From contig NZ_JBHSJJ010000013.1 of NCBI RefSeq assembly GCF_042652345.1, positions 62,001-126,000 on the forward strand: a stretch of 64,000 bases of DNA, given 5' to 3'. Of the stretch, positions 43,857 through 53,367 are shown one piece after another. The DNA comes from Negadavirga shengliensis (lineage in GTDB: Bacteria; Bacteroidota; Bacteroidia; Cytophagales; Cyclobacteriaceae). Position numbers and translations under genes: made by a program. The notes below the pieces were generated by a model, which saw only the letters and a program-made list of their open reading frames with translations, was not told where the DNA came from and did no database searches. Each line of letters starts with the position of its first letter. Position 1 is the first letter of the stretch.

Positions 43857-44723
43857 TTACAAAGAGAACTTCTCCAACGTGTGCAGAATCATTTCATCTA
43901 AAATCGCCTCTGTGTCAGAAATAAAGGTCTGGTTGATGCGGTTGGCCACAATGGCATTTAAACTCAACACCTCATGTCCCAGCAATTTCCCCAGTGCGTA
44001 GTAGCCCGCGGTTTCCATTTCAAAATTTGTAAAGGCATACTCACCCAAATTGATACTGCCCAGCAGGTTAAATATTTCCGGAAAGGCCGGTTCAAGCCTG
44101 ACTTTTCTTCCCTGCGGCCCAAAAAAACCGGGACAGGTGACGGTGATTCCTTTTTGCATACTTTCCCCGAATCTGGCAAGTAACTTCCAGGATGCTTGGA
44201 CACAATACGGGGTATAGGGGAGGCCAAGCTTTTCCCGGACAGCAGCAGCCAGTTGCGATGCCATGCCATGCTGCGGCAGGTGATAATAGACCATCAGGCT
44301 ATCAAGACCCAAACCATATGCCGAAGCCAGGTGGGTTCCTGCCGGGATGCTTTCCTGCATGCTTCCCGATGTTCCCACCCTGACGATTTCCAGAGAAGTG
44401 TGCTTACTTTTTGGCGTCCTTGATGAAAAATCAACGTTGAACAATGCATCCAGTTCGGTCAAAAAAATGTCGATATTGTCCGTTCCCATACCGGTGCTCA
44501 TCACGGAAAGGCGTTTTCCCTTGTACCAACCTGTATGGGTAACAAATTCCCGTTTATGGGCTTTCAAATCTATTGTATCAAAATACCGGGTAATTTTTTC
44601 CACCCGCTCCGGGTCACCTACCGTGATGATGGAATCCGCCACCTGACCGGGCTTGAGGTTCAGATGGTAGATACTTCCGTCAGGATTGATGATCAGTTCC
44701 GATTCAGGAATCGGCCTTATCAT
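43857..44723 (-). CDS. Nucleoside phosphorylase (uridine phosphorylase-like)
   Basis: A 288-residue NP-I family phosphorylase. Phosphate-binding loops are visible (VGDPERV, about 35; STGMGTDN, about 76; VRVGTSGS, about 113), as is the nucleoside-site motif FEMETAGYY (about 234-242) with its ribose-binding Glu-Met-Glu. It should cleave a nucleoside with phosphate to base and ribose-1-phosphate; uridine is the usual substrate of the closest group, but this is not certain. Its ATG overlaps the last 20 bases of trhO (44704-45699), which suggests translational coupling. Confidence 0.88.
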   Translation of the reverse strand: MIRPIPESELIINPDGSIYHLNLKPGQVADSIITVGDPERVEKITRYFDTIDLKAHKREFVTHTGWYKGKRLSVMSTGMGTDNIDIFLTELDALFNVDFSSRTPKSKHTSLEIVRVGTSGSMQESIPAGTHLASAYGLGLDSLMVYYHLPQHGMASQLAAAVREKLGLPYTPYCVQASWKLLARFGESMQKGITVTCPGFFGPQGRKVRLEPAFPEIFNLLGSINLGEYAFTNFEMETAGYYALGKLLGHEVLSLNAIVANRINQTFISDTEAILDEMILHTLEKFSL

Positions 44724-45699
44724 AAAAGGATGATTTTATTTTTTCTTTGTTCGGTTTTTGATAAAAACCTTTATAAGGATTGTATCCATTGGTGTTTTTT
44801 TGATAGTACCCGGTGCCGTTGTAAGGCCTTTTCTTGGGGTGGCCTTTACATTGAACCGAACAGGCCCCCTCGTATTCCCAGCCACAGGATTCACAGATGG
44901 GGATGTGTTCATTGCATTCCGGATTGGCGCAGTTGACCATTCTGTCGCAATGGGTACCACAGATATAGCATTTGGATATGACCTTGGGATTGACCTGGTT
45001 GACCTCTATGGCTAATCTGTTATCAAACACATAGCATTTTCCTTCAAAGTCCTCACCCCCTGCTTCCATCCCGTATTTGATGATACCGCCATGTAGCTGG
45101 TACACATCCTGAAATCCTTGTTCCAACAGGTAAGCAGAAGCTTTTTCGCACTTGATCCCACCGGTGCAGTAGGTGAGTACCTTTTTGTTTTTCAGATGCT
45201 CCAGTTCTTTGATTTTGCCGGGAAAATCCCTGAAGTTTTCTATGTCCAGCCGGACGGCGTTTTTAAAGTGGCCAAGTTCGTGTTCGTAGTTGGATCGTAC
45301 GTCCAGCACGACGACATCGTCCTGGTCTTTCATTGCCTTGAATTCATGCGGCTCCAGGTGCTTACCTGTTTTTTCCCGGGGATTCAGATGCCGGAGGCCG
45401 GAATGGACAATCTCCTCTTTTGCCCGTACATTGATCTTGGCGAAAGCATGGCTGTGGTGCGTGTCAATTTTAAACTCCGTGTCGGCAAACCGTGGGTCTG
45501 ATTTTATATAATCCATGTACTTCACACAATCCTCCTTCAGGCCCGACACCGTACCATTCAGCCCTTCCGATGAGATGATGATCCTTCCCCGAATGTTGTT
45601 TTCGATGCAGAACAAATGATGTTCCTCTCGGTATGCCGCTGGATCCTCGATCCCGGCATAGCAATAATACAATAAGATATGATATTGTTGGTTCTCCAT
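44704..45699 (-). CDS. trhO: tRNA uridine(34) hydroxylase TrhO (rhodanese-like)
   Basis: A 331-residue member of the TrhO/YceA family, which makes 5-hydroxyuridine at the tRNA wobble position with O2. The order is an N-terminal acylphosphatase-like domain (RGRIIISSEGLNGTVSG, about 38), a rhodanese domain (about 120-225) with active-site loop VLTYCTGGIKCEK, and a C-terminal Cys-rich zinc-like region (CYICGTHCDRMVNC, CESCGWEYEGACSVQC, about 240-285). The family's conserved Cys of YCTGG is intact. The C-terminal tail is Lys/Tyr-rich. It overlaps the phosphorylase gene by 20 bp. Confidence 0.92.
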   Translation of the reverse strand: MENQQYHILLYYCYAGIEDPAAYREEHHLFCIENNIRGRIIISSEGLNGTVSGLKEDCVKYMDYIKSDPRFADTEFKIDTHHSHAFAKINVRAKEEIVHSGLRHLNPREKTGKHLEPHEFKAMKDQDDVVVLDVRSNYEHELGHFKNAVRLDIENFRDFPGKIKELEHLKNKKVLTYCTGGIKCEKASAYLLEQGFQDVYQLHGGIIKYGMEAGGEDFEGKCYVFDNRLAIEVNQVNPKVISKCYICGTHCDRMVNCANPECNEHIPICESCGWEYEGACSVQCKGHPKKRPYNGTGYYQKNTNGYNPYKGFYQKPNKEKIKSSFYDKADS

Positions 45700-45755
45700 A
45701 ACTGTCGCCCTGCTGCAAACAGGGTGTCTGGCATAATTTATTTAACTGATTTTCT

Positions 45756-46394
45756 TTATCTTTCGATCACCTGAGCCGGGTTTCCGAACACGGTCTGTCC
45801 ATCTTCTACATCGGCTATCACCACAGATCCGGCGCCTACCCTTGCATTTTTGCCGATTTTCACACCTGACACCACAACGGCTCCTGTGCCGATGAACGCC
45901 CCATCTTGGATTTTAACGTCCGAATTGATCACTGCCCCTGCCCCCACTTGGACAAAATCCCCGATCTCCGCATGGTGTTCCACAGTGGCGTTGGTATGGA
46001 AGATGCCATGGTGCCCCACAGTGGCCCCTGCCCCTATATTTACTTTGGCATTGATAAAATTGCCATGGCCTATCGCCGCATCAGTAGAAATATAGGCGAG
46101 TTTATGGATGGCATTGATAGGCTGTACCTTCCTCCTTTCGTTCAACAGCTTGACGAGGAATTTTCTGTATTTGGCATCATCCGCCGCCACAAAGGCCTCA
46201 CATTTTTTCCCAACAAGCTTCAGAAAGCCGTCATCTTCCGGGTTACCCAAAACCGCCACGTTGTTGATTTCCTTTTGATGAAGTTTCTCATCTTCATCCA
46301 AAAAGCCATAAATCACCAAGTCATGGCTGTTAAAAATCTCCAAGGCCGCATGGGCTATACCTTTGGCACCAAATATAATGATGGGTTTCTCCAT
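45756..46394 (-). CDS. NeuD-type sugar O-acetyltransferase (hexapeptide repeat)
   Basis: A 212-residue left-handed beta-helix acyltransferase. The N-terminal PglD/NeuD-like alpha/beta part (about 1-85, IIFGAKGIAHAALEIFNSH) precedes hexapeptide repeats from about 100 to the end (GHGNFINAKVNIGAGATVG, GDFVQVGAGAVIN, GAFIGTGAVV), with His at about 131-134 in the position of the usual catalytic His. It should move an acetyl group from acetyl-CoA to a sugar in surface-polysaccharide synthesis. No other polysaccharide gene is adjacent, so the acceptor is open. Confidence 0.88.
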   Translation of the reverse strand: MEKPIIIFGAKGIAHAALEIFNSHDLVIYGFLDEDEKLHQKEINNVAVLGNPEDDGFLKLVGKKCEAFVAADDAKYRKFLVKLLNERRKVQPINAIHKLAYISTDAAIGHGNFINAKVNIGAGATVGHHGIFHTNATVEHHAEIGDFVQVGAGAVINSDVKIQDGAFIGTGAVVVSGVKIGKNARVGAGSVVIADVEDGQTVFGNPAQVIER

Positions 46395-46447
46395 AAATAG
46401 CTGATTTGAGGGGCAAAATTACGGTAAATTAAGCTCCTATGCAACGG

Positions 46448-47746
46448 TCATTTCAGGGATGGTCTGAGCAGGGTCTGACCGATCTTGCAGTCCAGACACT
46501 TTTTATGGGAGCAATAATGGTTGAATAGCCCCAACATGCCCTGGCTGTCATACGCATTATGCGGTTCCCAACCCTCTTCTTCATATTTCCGGATAATCCC
46601 ATTTTGTTCAGCAGGTATATCCTGCAAAAAATTAAAGCACTTTTCCTGCCAGTCGGCCAACTCAGAAAACCGCCCATAAGCGTACCAAAGGGGAATGACA
46701 AAATTAATGGCAAGAAGATCCAACACCACCTGACTTAATGCGCCGTTGAGGCGTTTTTTATTTTCTTTGCCAAAATAGTGGTGGGTCCGCCAATAAGCAG
46801 AGACCTCCACCTTCAGGATGGAATGGAAGGTCTCCCTGTTATCCAGTTCATACAATACATTTGAAAACAGGTTGGGGCTTTTCCCGAGGAGGACAGCTAC
46901 CTGAGCCAATCTGATTGTCGGGTAGTTGGACGGCCTTACCTTCATGAACTTCCATTCGCCCGGATAAACACCGTTTTTTAAATTGTACTTTTTAACGAGG
47001 AAAAGATACTCCTGCCTCAGTTTCCGGTAATATTCGTCTCCCTGCTCCGCGTTGAGCATCCCTGCCTGACCAAAAACCAGGGCTTCCTGGATTTCAGGTC
47101 TACCCGAATTTTTCTTTAAAAGCTTGAAGGAAAGGGATTTGGCCAGCTTCAACATGGCATCGCTGTTGGTCTTGAAGCCAAAGCAATAAAACAGCCACTG
47201 GTAGGCTGTTTCCTCCCAATCGTTCTGATTTTGCTCCAGTAATCCCAGTACTGCTTCACTCTTTTGCTGAAGCCGTTCCACCAAAGCTTTCTCCAACATG
47301 GAAAACCGAAGTATTTCCGGTATTAAGGAGAGCCCTTCGCTGCATAATATTTTCCTTTGAGAGAAAAGCAGTCTTTCGTAATTCCTTACCACATCCAGCA
47401 TAACCTTTCCCTGAAGTTCCAGTGTGGGTATGGTTGTGCCATCTTCCCGGCAAGGCTCTTGGTCATGCTTCCATACCACGTGCAGTATCACGGCATTGTA
47501 TCTTGTATCGCGCTGGTGCTGATGGTTCTTCCAGTCAGAGGAGTGCATATGTATCTCTATATGCCCAAAATAATCGATGCCGTCAAGCTGTATTTGGGCT
47601 TCCATAAAATCAGGTCCTTCATGCCGGTTGTGATAGCCTATCTTCAAAATAGATAAGGGTAAACCTTGGCTGGTTTGCAGCAGCTTTTTGTCAAAATACT
47701 GGTACTTCCATACCAAGTGTAGAAAATCTTCCTGAAAGCCAAACAT
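46448..47746 (-). CDS. DUF2851 family protein
   Basis: A 432-residue cytoplasmic protein of a family widespread in Bacteroidota and of unknown function. It is recognisable from the N-terminal FLHLVWKYQYFDKKLLQTS, NRHEGPDFMEAQIQLDG, FGHIEIHMHSSDWKNH and the C-terminal CLDCKIGQ. The HxH- and Asp-containing N-terminal third looks nuclease-like (GPDFxxAxI, GxIEIH), reminiscent of a PD-(D/E)xK core. That reading is inference. It ends near the NeuD-type gene and is preceded by an AT-rich 76-bp gap after pyrF. Confidence 0.82.
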   Translation of the reverse strand: MFGFQEDFLHLVWKYQYFDKKLLQTSQGLPLSILKIGYHNRHEGPDFMEAQIQLDGIDYFGHIEIHMHSSDWKNHQHQRDTRYNAVILHVVWKHDQEPCREDGTTIPTLELQGKVMLDVVRNYERLLFSQRKILCSEGLSLIPEILRFSMLEKALVERLQQKSEAVLGLLEQNQNDWEETAYQWLFYCFGFKTNSDAMLKLAKSLSFKLLKKNSGRPEIQEALVFGQAGMLNAEQGDEYYRKLRQEYLFLVKKYNLKNGVYPGEWKFMKVRPSNYPTIRLAQVAVLLGKSPNLFSNVLYELDNRETFHSILKVEVSAYWRTHHYFGKENKKRLNGALSQVVLDLLAINFVIPLWYAYGRFSELADWQEKCFNFLQDIPAEQNGIIRKYEEEGWEPHNAYDSQGMLGLFNHYCSHKKCLDCKIGQTLLRPSLK

Positions 47747-47822
47747 AAAAATCAGTTAAAAACATCAATACATTACAAAATAGTGTAAAAAATCAAAATT
47801 CAGAAAATATATTTCAAATAAT

Positions 47823-48641
47823 TTACTTACAGTACTTTTCAAGCAAGTCTTCCATGGTGTTGTGCAGTTTGCTGGCCTCCTGTTTTGCCGCCCAGCCAAA
47901 GTCCTTGTCACTGGAGGCATATATGATGCTTCTGGAGGAATTGACCAAAAGGCCGCAATCTTTATTCATGCCGTATTTGGCCACTTCTTCCAAGCTCCCT
48001 CCCTGGGCTCCCACCCCCGGAACCAATAGAAAATGGCCCGGTACGATTTTGCGGACATCAGCGATTTTCTCGCCTTTGGTGGCTCCCACCACATACATCA
48101 TGTTGTCGCTGTTTCCCCATTTTTGGCTTTTCTCCAGGACGGTTTCAAACAGGCATTTGCCGTTTTCAGTTTTCATCAATTGGAAATCCAGGCTTCCGAA
48201 ATTGGATGTGAGGCCCAAAAGAATGACCCACTTGTCCTGGAAGCCCAAAAAAGGCATGACACTGTCCTCTCCCATATAAGGAGCAACAGTCACCGCATCA
48301 AAATCCATCCTTTCAAAAAAAGCTTTGGCGTAAAGTCTGGAAGTATTACCAATATCCCCTCTCTTGGCATCGGCAATGGTGAATACCCCACCAGGAATAT
48401 ATTCCAAAGTTTTTTCCAACGACTCCAGGCCTCTGGGACCCAGCGCCTCATAGAATGCGAGATTAGGTTTATAGGCTACTGCAAAATCTATGGTGTGGTC
48501 AATGATAATTTTATTGAATTCAAAAAGCGGGTCCGGTCCTTTCTGAAGGTGAGCCGGCAATTTCTCCAATGAGGGATCCAATCCCACGCATAAAAAAGAG
48601 GATTTTTCTTTAATTAATCTTAGAAGTTCTGTTTTTGTCAT
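47823..48641 (-). CDS. pyrF: Orotidine 5'-phosphate decarboxylase (type 2)
   Basis: A 272-residue enzyme converting OMP to UMP, the last step of pyrimidine synthesis. The catalytic Lys-Asp motif is in TIADAKRGDIGNTSR (about 90-104), with substrate-binding FLCVGLDPSLEKLP near the N-terminus and HFLLVPGVGAQGGSLEEV (about 199-216). Length and motif form fit the long type-2 branch. It lies near pyrD (51919-52959) on the same strand, with LolA and FtsK between them. Confidence 0.96.
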   Translation of the reverse strand: MTKTELLRLIKEKSSFLCVGLDPSLEKLPAHLQKGPDPLFEFNKIIIDHTIDFAVAYKPNLAFYEALGPRGLESLEKTLEYIPGGVFTIADAKRGDIGNTSRLYAKAFFERMDFDAVTVAPYMGEDSVMPFLGFQDKWVILLGLTSNFGSLDFQLMKTENGKCLFETVLEKSQKWGNSDNMMYVVGATKGEKIADVRKIVPGHFLLVPGVGAQGGSLEEVAKYGMNKDCGLLVNSSRSIIYASSDKDFGWAAKQEASKLHNTMEDLLEKYCK

Positions 48642-48710
48642 AATCCGTAAAAAAGATCTTTTACTGCTAAAATGTCCCGACTACAGGCAGGCTTTATCGA
48701 ATTTGATTCC

Positions 48711-49367
48711 CTATCTGAGGTCGATAATTTCAATATTTTGATAATTTTTTTTATTGAAGACAAAATAATCGTCCATAATCTCTACATCATTCTTTAGTTC
48801 TTTGAAAGTGTATTTGAACGTACCCCCCATATCATCGCTTATTTCCCATGCCAACAAATCATTTTTACTTTTATCAATGAACAATTTGATTTGTTTAAAC
48901 TGGGATGAGCGCTTGTTCGTGGTCAGGAGGATTTCATATACGGGCGTTCCGTTCAATGTGCCTTCTCCCAAAAGTTCCGCCTCATAGCCTTTTTTATAAA
49001 TGTTATAAATATTAGAAGGAGTCAGTTCTTCCGTTTCATCATCCACATTATTGATGGTTACTTCCTGATAACGATTGGATTTGATCAAAGTCCAGACCGT
49101 TTTGCCATCATTATAAATTTCCTGATCGTCCAACACCAGCTTGTATTTGTCTCCCTTTACCGTTACTTCCCCCACATTGGACTGCACAGGCCCCTCTGCT
49201 TCCGTAGCATACGTATATTCAAATACGGCCCTAAAACCGTTGAGCTTTTGATACTTTTCGCTAACCCTAGACAAAATTTCCTTTGCACTGGGTTCTCTTT
49301 GGGCAGAAAGATGTACTGGAATTACGCTAATAAGAAGAATAAATACTATGATTTTTACTATTTTCAT
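48711..49367 (-). CDS. lolA: LolA-like outer membrane lipoprotein carrier
   Basis: A 218-residue periplasmic protein with signal peptide (about 1-23, VHLSAQ). The LolA fold is recognised from RVSEKYQKLNGFRAVFEYTY, VTVKGDKYKLVLDDQEIYNDGKTVWTLI and FIDKSKNDLLAWEISDDMGG, a half-barrel that shuttles lipoproteins from the inner to the outer membrane. It starts 20 bp after the ftsK stop, so the two are likely co-transcribed. Confidence 0.92.
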   Translation of the reverse strand: MKIVKIIVFILLISVIPVHLSAQREPSAKEILSRVSEKYQKLNGFRAVFEYTYATEAEGPVQSNVGEVTVKGDKYKLVLDDQEIYNDGKTVWTLIKSNRYQEVTINNVDDETEELTPSNIYNIYKKGYEAELLGEGTLNGTPVYEILLTTNKRSSQFKQIKLFIDKSKNDLLAWEISDDMGGTFKYTFKELKNDVEIMDDYFVFNKKNYQNIEIIDLR

Positions 49368-49387
49368 TTTAAAACCCTCAAAATTTT

Positions 49388-51856
49388 TTATAGATTACTC
49401 AATAACTGTTCCAAACTTGCTTCGTCCTGTATTAAAACTTCTCTTGCCTTACTTCCTTCAAAAGGCCCCACGATTCCCGCCGCTTCCAACTGATCAATGA
49501 TCCTGCCAGCCCGGTTGTATCCCAGCTTTAATTTCCTCTGTATCAGGGAGGTACTTCCCTGTTGGTGCAAAACAATAAGCCTCGCCGCTTCATCAAACAA
49601 GGGATCCCTGTCGGCCAGATCGATGTCCCCTATACCTCCGTCACCATCCTCTCCGACAAACTCGGGAAGCAGATAGGCATCGCTGTATCCGCGCTGCTCT
49701 CCTATCCAGTCACAGATGGCATCGACTTCAGGTGTATCCAAAAAGGCGCACTGGAGTCGGATCACATCGGACCCCATGGACAACAACATATCTCCCATGC
49801 CGATCAACTGCTCTGCGCCGCCCGCATCCAAGATGGTCCTGCTGTCTATTTTGGAAGTGACCCTGAATGATAACCGGGCAGGAAAATTCGCCTTGATGAT
49901 ACCCGTGATCACATTGACAGAGGGCCTTTGGGTAGCCACTACCAAGTGGATGCCAATGGCCCGGGCCAACTGGGCCAGCCTGGCAATGGGCCCTTCAATT
50001 TCTTTACCAGCCGTCATCATCAAGTCCGCCAGTTCGTCAATCACCAATACGATATAAGGCAAAAATTGATGCCCTTTTTCAGGATTGAGTTTTCTGGCCA
50101 CAAACTTTGCGTTGTACTCTTTTAGATTACGGCATCCCGCATCCTTAAGCAGATCGTAGCGGTTATCCATTTCAATACAAAGAGAATTCAGCGTATAAAT
50201 GACTTTCTTGGTATCGGTGATGATGGCCTCCTCAGAATTGGGAAGCTTTGCCAGAAAATGCCTTTCAATTTTATTGAAGAGGGTAAGCTCTACTTTTTTG
50301 GGGTCCACCAATACCAGCTTCAGCTGGGAAGGATGCTTCTTATACACAAGGGAGGCCAGAATCATGTTGAGCCCGACGGATTTACCCTGCCCGGTAGCCC
50401 CTGCCATTAGCAAATGGGGCATTTTGGAAAGGTCCATCACGAACACCTCATTGGATATGGTTTTGCCGAGGGCCACCGGGAGTTCCTTGTCACTTTTCAT
50501 GAACTTCTCCGTACCCAATACAGACCTTGCCGCCACTAGCTCCCTGTTTTTATTGGGAACCTCTATGCCTATGGTGCCTTTGCCTGGAATGGGTGCAATG
50601 ATCCTGATGCCTAATGCCGCCAGATTCAACGCAATATCGTCTTCCAGGTTTTTGATTTTACTGATTTTAACTCCTGGATCGGGTATGATTTCGTAAAGGG
50701 TAACTGTGGGGCCGATGGTGGCCTTGATCTCCTGTATGCCAATCTTAAAGTTGACCAAGGTTTCCACGATTTTGTTTTTATTGTCCTCCAGCTCCTGCCG
50801 GGTGACCGTTACCCTTTGCTGGTCATATTCATTCAAAAGATCAAGCGTAGGATACCGGTAACTCGGCAGGTCAAGGGTGGGATCGTAAGGATCGAGGTTT
50901 TCCACATGATCGGCTGTTTTTTCCACCTCACGGTTTTGGATGATGAAATTGTCCTCCTTGTCTTCTTCAAACAGATCATCTTCCTCCACCAGGGTTTTGT
51001 CCTCCACGTTGAATGCAGGCCCCTCTGTAGCAGCGGGCTTGGATGTTTTAGCGCCCTCATCAATCCGCCAGCTGTTGGCTTCAGGTTCGCCCTCTCCGGC
51101 CCTTTCACTATTTGGCAGCTCAGGAGTGAATTCATCCGTCTCACTTGTTTCGCCCAGGAATTCCGTCTCCAAGTCTGCCTCATCAAATTCAGCGGTCTCC
51201 AGGTGCTGTTTTTCATCGGCGGTAAACCAATTGATGCTATCGATGTTAAAGAAGAAGATCACGAATATCAACAGAGAACCGAATATCAGTATAAAAGTCC
51301 CCCATCCCAGAAATTCATCCGAAAGCAGGGCAAGTTCATAGCCGAAACCTCCGCTGAGAAAACCCAAATAATTGTAATCTTCCATCAGGTGGACAAAGTA
51401 ACCCATCAACAACCCCAGCCAGAACAGGAAAAAGAGCGAAAATGCACTGTATCGCGTGAGGGACACCAGGTCCCTTTTGAAAGAAAGTCTAAATCCGATG
51501 AGAAATAGGAAAGGAGGAAATAGCAAAGCCGCCAGGCCAAACCATCGGTAGATAAAATAGTGGGCCATCAGGGCTCCTGAATATCCAAGCCAGTTTTGGG
51601 CCTCGACAGCCTGGTTTCGGATGGATTCTCCTGTTTCCCCCACGATGACACTTTGATCCGCCTGTCCTGAAAAAAGATAACTCAGAAAAGCCAAAAATAA
51701 AAATACGGCAAACATCATAAAAAGAATGCCGAAGGATAACCCCCACCTTTTATCTTTAAAGATACTCCGTTTGACCGAAGTCTTTTCCTGCGCAGAGGGT
51801 TTTTTGGAATGTTCCTTTTTCTTAAAAGTATTTTTTTTATATGTATTCACAGCCAT
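49388..51856 (-). CDS. ftsK: FtsK/SpoIIIE family DNA translocase
   Basis: An 822-residue chromosome translocase from the ATG at 51856 (MAVNTYKKN); the frame's earlier codon is a TTG. Four N-terminal transmembrane helices (about 50-235) are followed by an acidic linker (about 235-340), then the alpha/beta motor with Walker A AGATGQGKSVGLN (about 465) and Walker B IVLVIDELADLMM (about 570). A winged-helix gamma domain closes the protein (about 750-822, QRKLKLGYNRAGRIIDQLE). It moves chromosome dimers to the septum during division. The linker is shorter than in the E. coli protein, as is usual outside Enterobacteria. Confidence 0.96.
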   Translation of the reverse strand: MAVNTYKKNTFKKKEHSKKPSAQEKTSVKRSIFKDKRWGLSFGILFMMFAVFLFLAFLSYLFSGQADQSVIVGETGESIRNQAVEAQNWLGYSGALMAHYFIYRWFGLAALLFPPFLFLIGFRLSFKRDLVSLTRYSAFSLFFLFWLGLLMGYFVHLMEDYNYLGFLSGGFGYELALLSDEFLGWGTFILIFGSLLIFVIFFFNIDSINWFTADEKQHLETAEFDEADLETEFLGETSETDEFTPELPNSERAGEGEPEANSWRIDEGAKTSKPAATEGPAFNVEDKTLVEEDDLFEEDKEDNFIIQNREVEKTADHVENLDPYDPTLDLPSYRYPTLDLLNEYDQQRVTVTRQELEDNKNKIVETLVNFKIGIQEIKATIGPTVTLYEIIPDPGVKISKIKNLEDDIALNLAALGIRIIAPIPGKGTIGIEVPNKNRELVAARSVLGTEKFMKSDKELPVALGKTISNEVFVMDLSKMPHLLMAGATGQGKSVGLNMILASLVYKKHPSQLKLVLVDPKKVELTLFNKIERHFLAKLPNSEEAIITDTKKVIYTLNSLCIEMDNRYDLLKDAGCRNLKEYNAKFVARKLNPEKGHQFLPYIVLVIDELADLMMTAGKEIEGPIARLAQLARAIGIHLVVATQRPSVNVITGIIKANFPARLSFRVTSKIDSRTILDAGGAEQLIGMGDMLLSMGSDVIRLQCAFLDTPEVDAICDWIGEQRGYSDAYLLPEFVGEDGDGGIGDIDLADRDPLFDEAARLIVLHQQGSTSLIQRKLKLGYNRAGRIIDQLEAAGIVGPFEGSKAREVLIQDEASLEQLLSNL

Positions 51857-51918
51857 TTTGGTTCCGTTCTTCCTCAATCAGGATGTAATTTAATGCTTGC
51901 TTCAGAAAATAAGAAATG

Positions 51919-52959
51919 CTATTCTTTATTAAGCCCTACTATTCCTTTTTTAATGCGCTTGATCAATGCCGGGCCCTCATAAATCATTCCGGTGTAAACC
52001 TGAACAAGACTTGCGCCGGCATTTAGCTTTTCGATGGCATCCTCAGCACTGAATATCCCTCCAACACCGATGATGGGAAAGCGGTTTTCTGATTTATCCG
52101 CAAGGTACCGAATTACTTCTGTACTTCTCTTTTTAAGGCTCCTGCCGCTCAAGCCCCCGGCACCGATGGTATCCACTTTCTCCTTGGCCGTTTTAAGATT
52201 ACTCCGGTCGATCGTCGTATTGGTGGCGATGATGCCATCCAAGTTCGTTTCCAATACGATTTCCACGATGTCATCCAACTGCCCGTTTGTCAAATCCGGG
52301 GCTATTTTCAAAAGAATCGGCTTCGGTTTTTCCTGCCGGGCATTGCTTTCCTTTACGGCTTCCAGCAATTTCTTCAAAGGTTCTTTTTCCTGCAATTCCC
52401 GCAGGTTGGGGGTATTGGGGGAACTGATGTTGACTACAAAATAATCCACGTAGGGATGAAGCGTTTCCAGGCAATAGAGGTAATCATCCACCGCGTTTTC
52501 ATTGGGGGTGAGTTTGTTTTTGCCGATATTGCCGCCAACCAGCACCTTGGACTTTCTTTTTTTTAACCTTTCCACTGCTCCCAATACGCCCTCGTTGTTG
52601 AACCCCATCCTATTGATCAGGGCCTGGTCTTCCGGTAACCTGAAAAGCCTTGGCTTGGGATTACCCTCCTGGGGTTTGGGGGTAAGGGTGCCGATCTCAA
52701 TAAAGCCAAATCCCAGCATGGCCATCTCGTCTATCAATTTGGCATCTTTGTCAAACCCGGCGGCCAAGCCTACCGGATTGCTGAATTTGAGACCAAACAC
52801 CTCCCTTTCCAATACCGGGTTCTCATATTTGAATATCCTGTTAATAGATGGTTTGATTAAGGGCAGGTTAAAAAGCCGCTTGATCCAAGAGAAAGTAAAA
52901 TGGTGTGCCGCCTCCGGCTGTTTTGTAAACAACAAAGGTTTGAAGATGGATTTGTACAC
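51919..52959 (-). CDS. pyrD: Quinone-dependent dihydroorotate dehydrogenase (class 2)
   Basis: A 346-residue membrane-associated flavoenzyme. It has the class-2 N-terminal helix region (MYKSIFKPLLF), FMN contacts GFIEIGTLTPKPQEGN (about 84-99), catalytic Ser in VVNISSPNTPNLRELQ (about 174-189), Lys in ILLKIAPDLT and phosphate loop GVGGIFSAEDA. It oxidises dihydroorotate to orotate with a quinone. The start codon is GTG at 52959. Conserved co-location with pyrF here is loose, with two genes between. Confidence 0.96.
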   Translation of the reverse strand: MYKSIFKPLLFTKQPEAAHHFTFSWIKRLFNLPLIKPSINRIFKYENPVLEREVFGLKFSNPVGLAAGFDKDAKLIDEMAMLGFGFIEIGTLTPKPQEGNPKPRLFRLPEDQALINRMGFNNEGVLGAVERLKKRKSKVLVGGNIGKNKLTPNENAVDDYLYCLETLHPYVDYFVVNISSPNTPNLRELQEKEPLKKLLEAVKESNARQEKPKPILLKIAPDLTNGQLDDIVEIVLETNLDGIIATNTTIDRSNLKTAKEKVDTIGAGGLSGRSLKKRSTEVIRYLADKSENRFPIIGVGGIFSAEDAIEKLNAGASLVQVYTGMIYEGPALIKRIKKGIVGLNKE

Positions 52960-53171
52960 AGTATGGTCAGGTTTGGTCCAGGCCGCTAAATTAATTCAAT
53001 TCTCCGATTTACACTTGATCCTTTTTTGTTTAAACTCAAAAATCACTGCTTCTTGTATAAAGATCCGGCAATTTGTTCCGGGGTTTTCTAAATAAACAGA
53101 AAATCATTATGATTAGTATGATATATCAATATAGTATTTTTTCTCAGAATATTATAGGCATGAATTAATAT

Positions 53172-53367
53172 AACGTGAGTTCGGAATAAGAACGTCTAAA
53201 AAAGCCGTCTGTCGTCACGGCGAACTCTTTTTGGGGGATTAATAGGCTGGAAAATGGTGCGGTAGTCTTCTTTCGTAAGGAGATTCCCACGGCTCCACCC
53301 CATAGACCAGCCCCACGCGCCTCGGAATGACGGCTTTTTTACAAAAAAACGTCCCCGAACTCACGTT
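53172..53367. repeat. MITE/REP-like inverted-repeat element, 196 bp, non-coding
   Basis: Perfect terminal inverted repeats of 13 bp (53172-53184 and 53355-53367, AACGTGAGTTCGG on the left) enclose a second perfect 13-bp pair (53197-53209 and 53329-53341, TAAAAAAGCCGTC on the left). The interior resembles the dispersed GTCATTnCGAGG / GTGGnAATCTC intergenic repeats known from many genomes, read on the minus strand from 53334 to about 53270. No open frame is present. Upstream, 52960-53171 is AT-rich and featureless. Confidence 0.7.

Noticed and set aside
53329..53341. Right inner arm with T6 tract as a simple terminator
   Set aside because: Its partner arm is 120 bp away and both belong to a symmetric 196-bp element, so a mobile-type repeat is the better reading.
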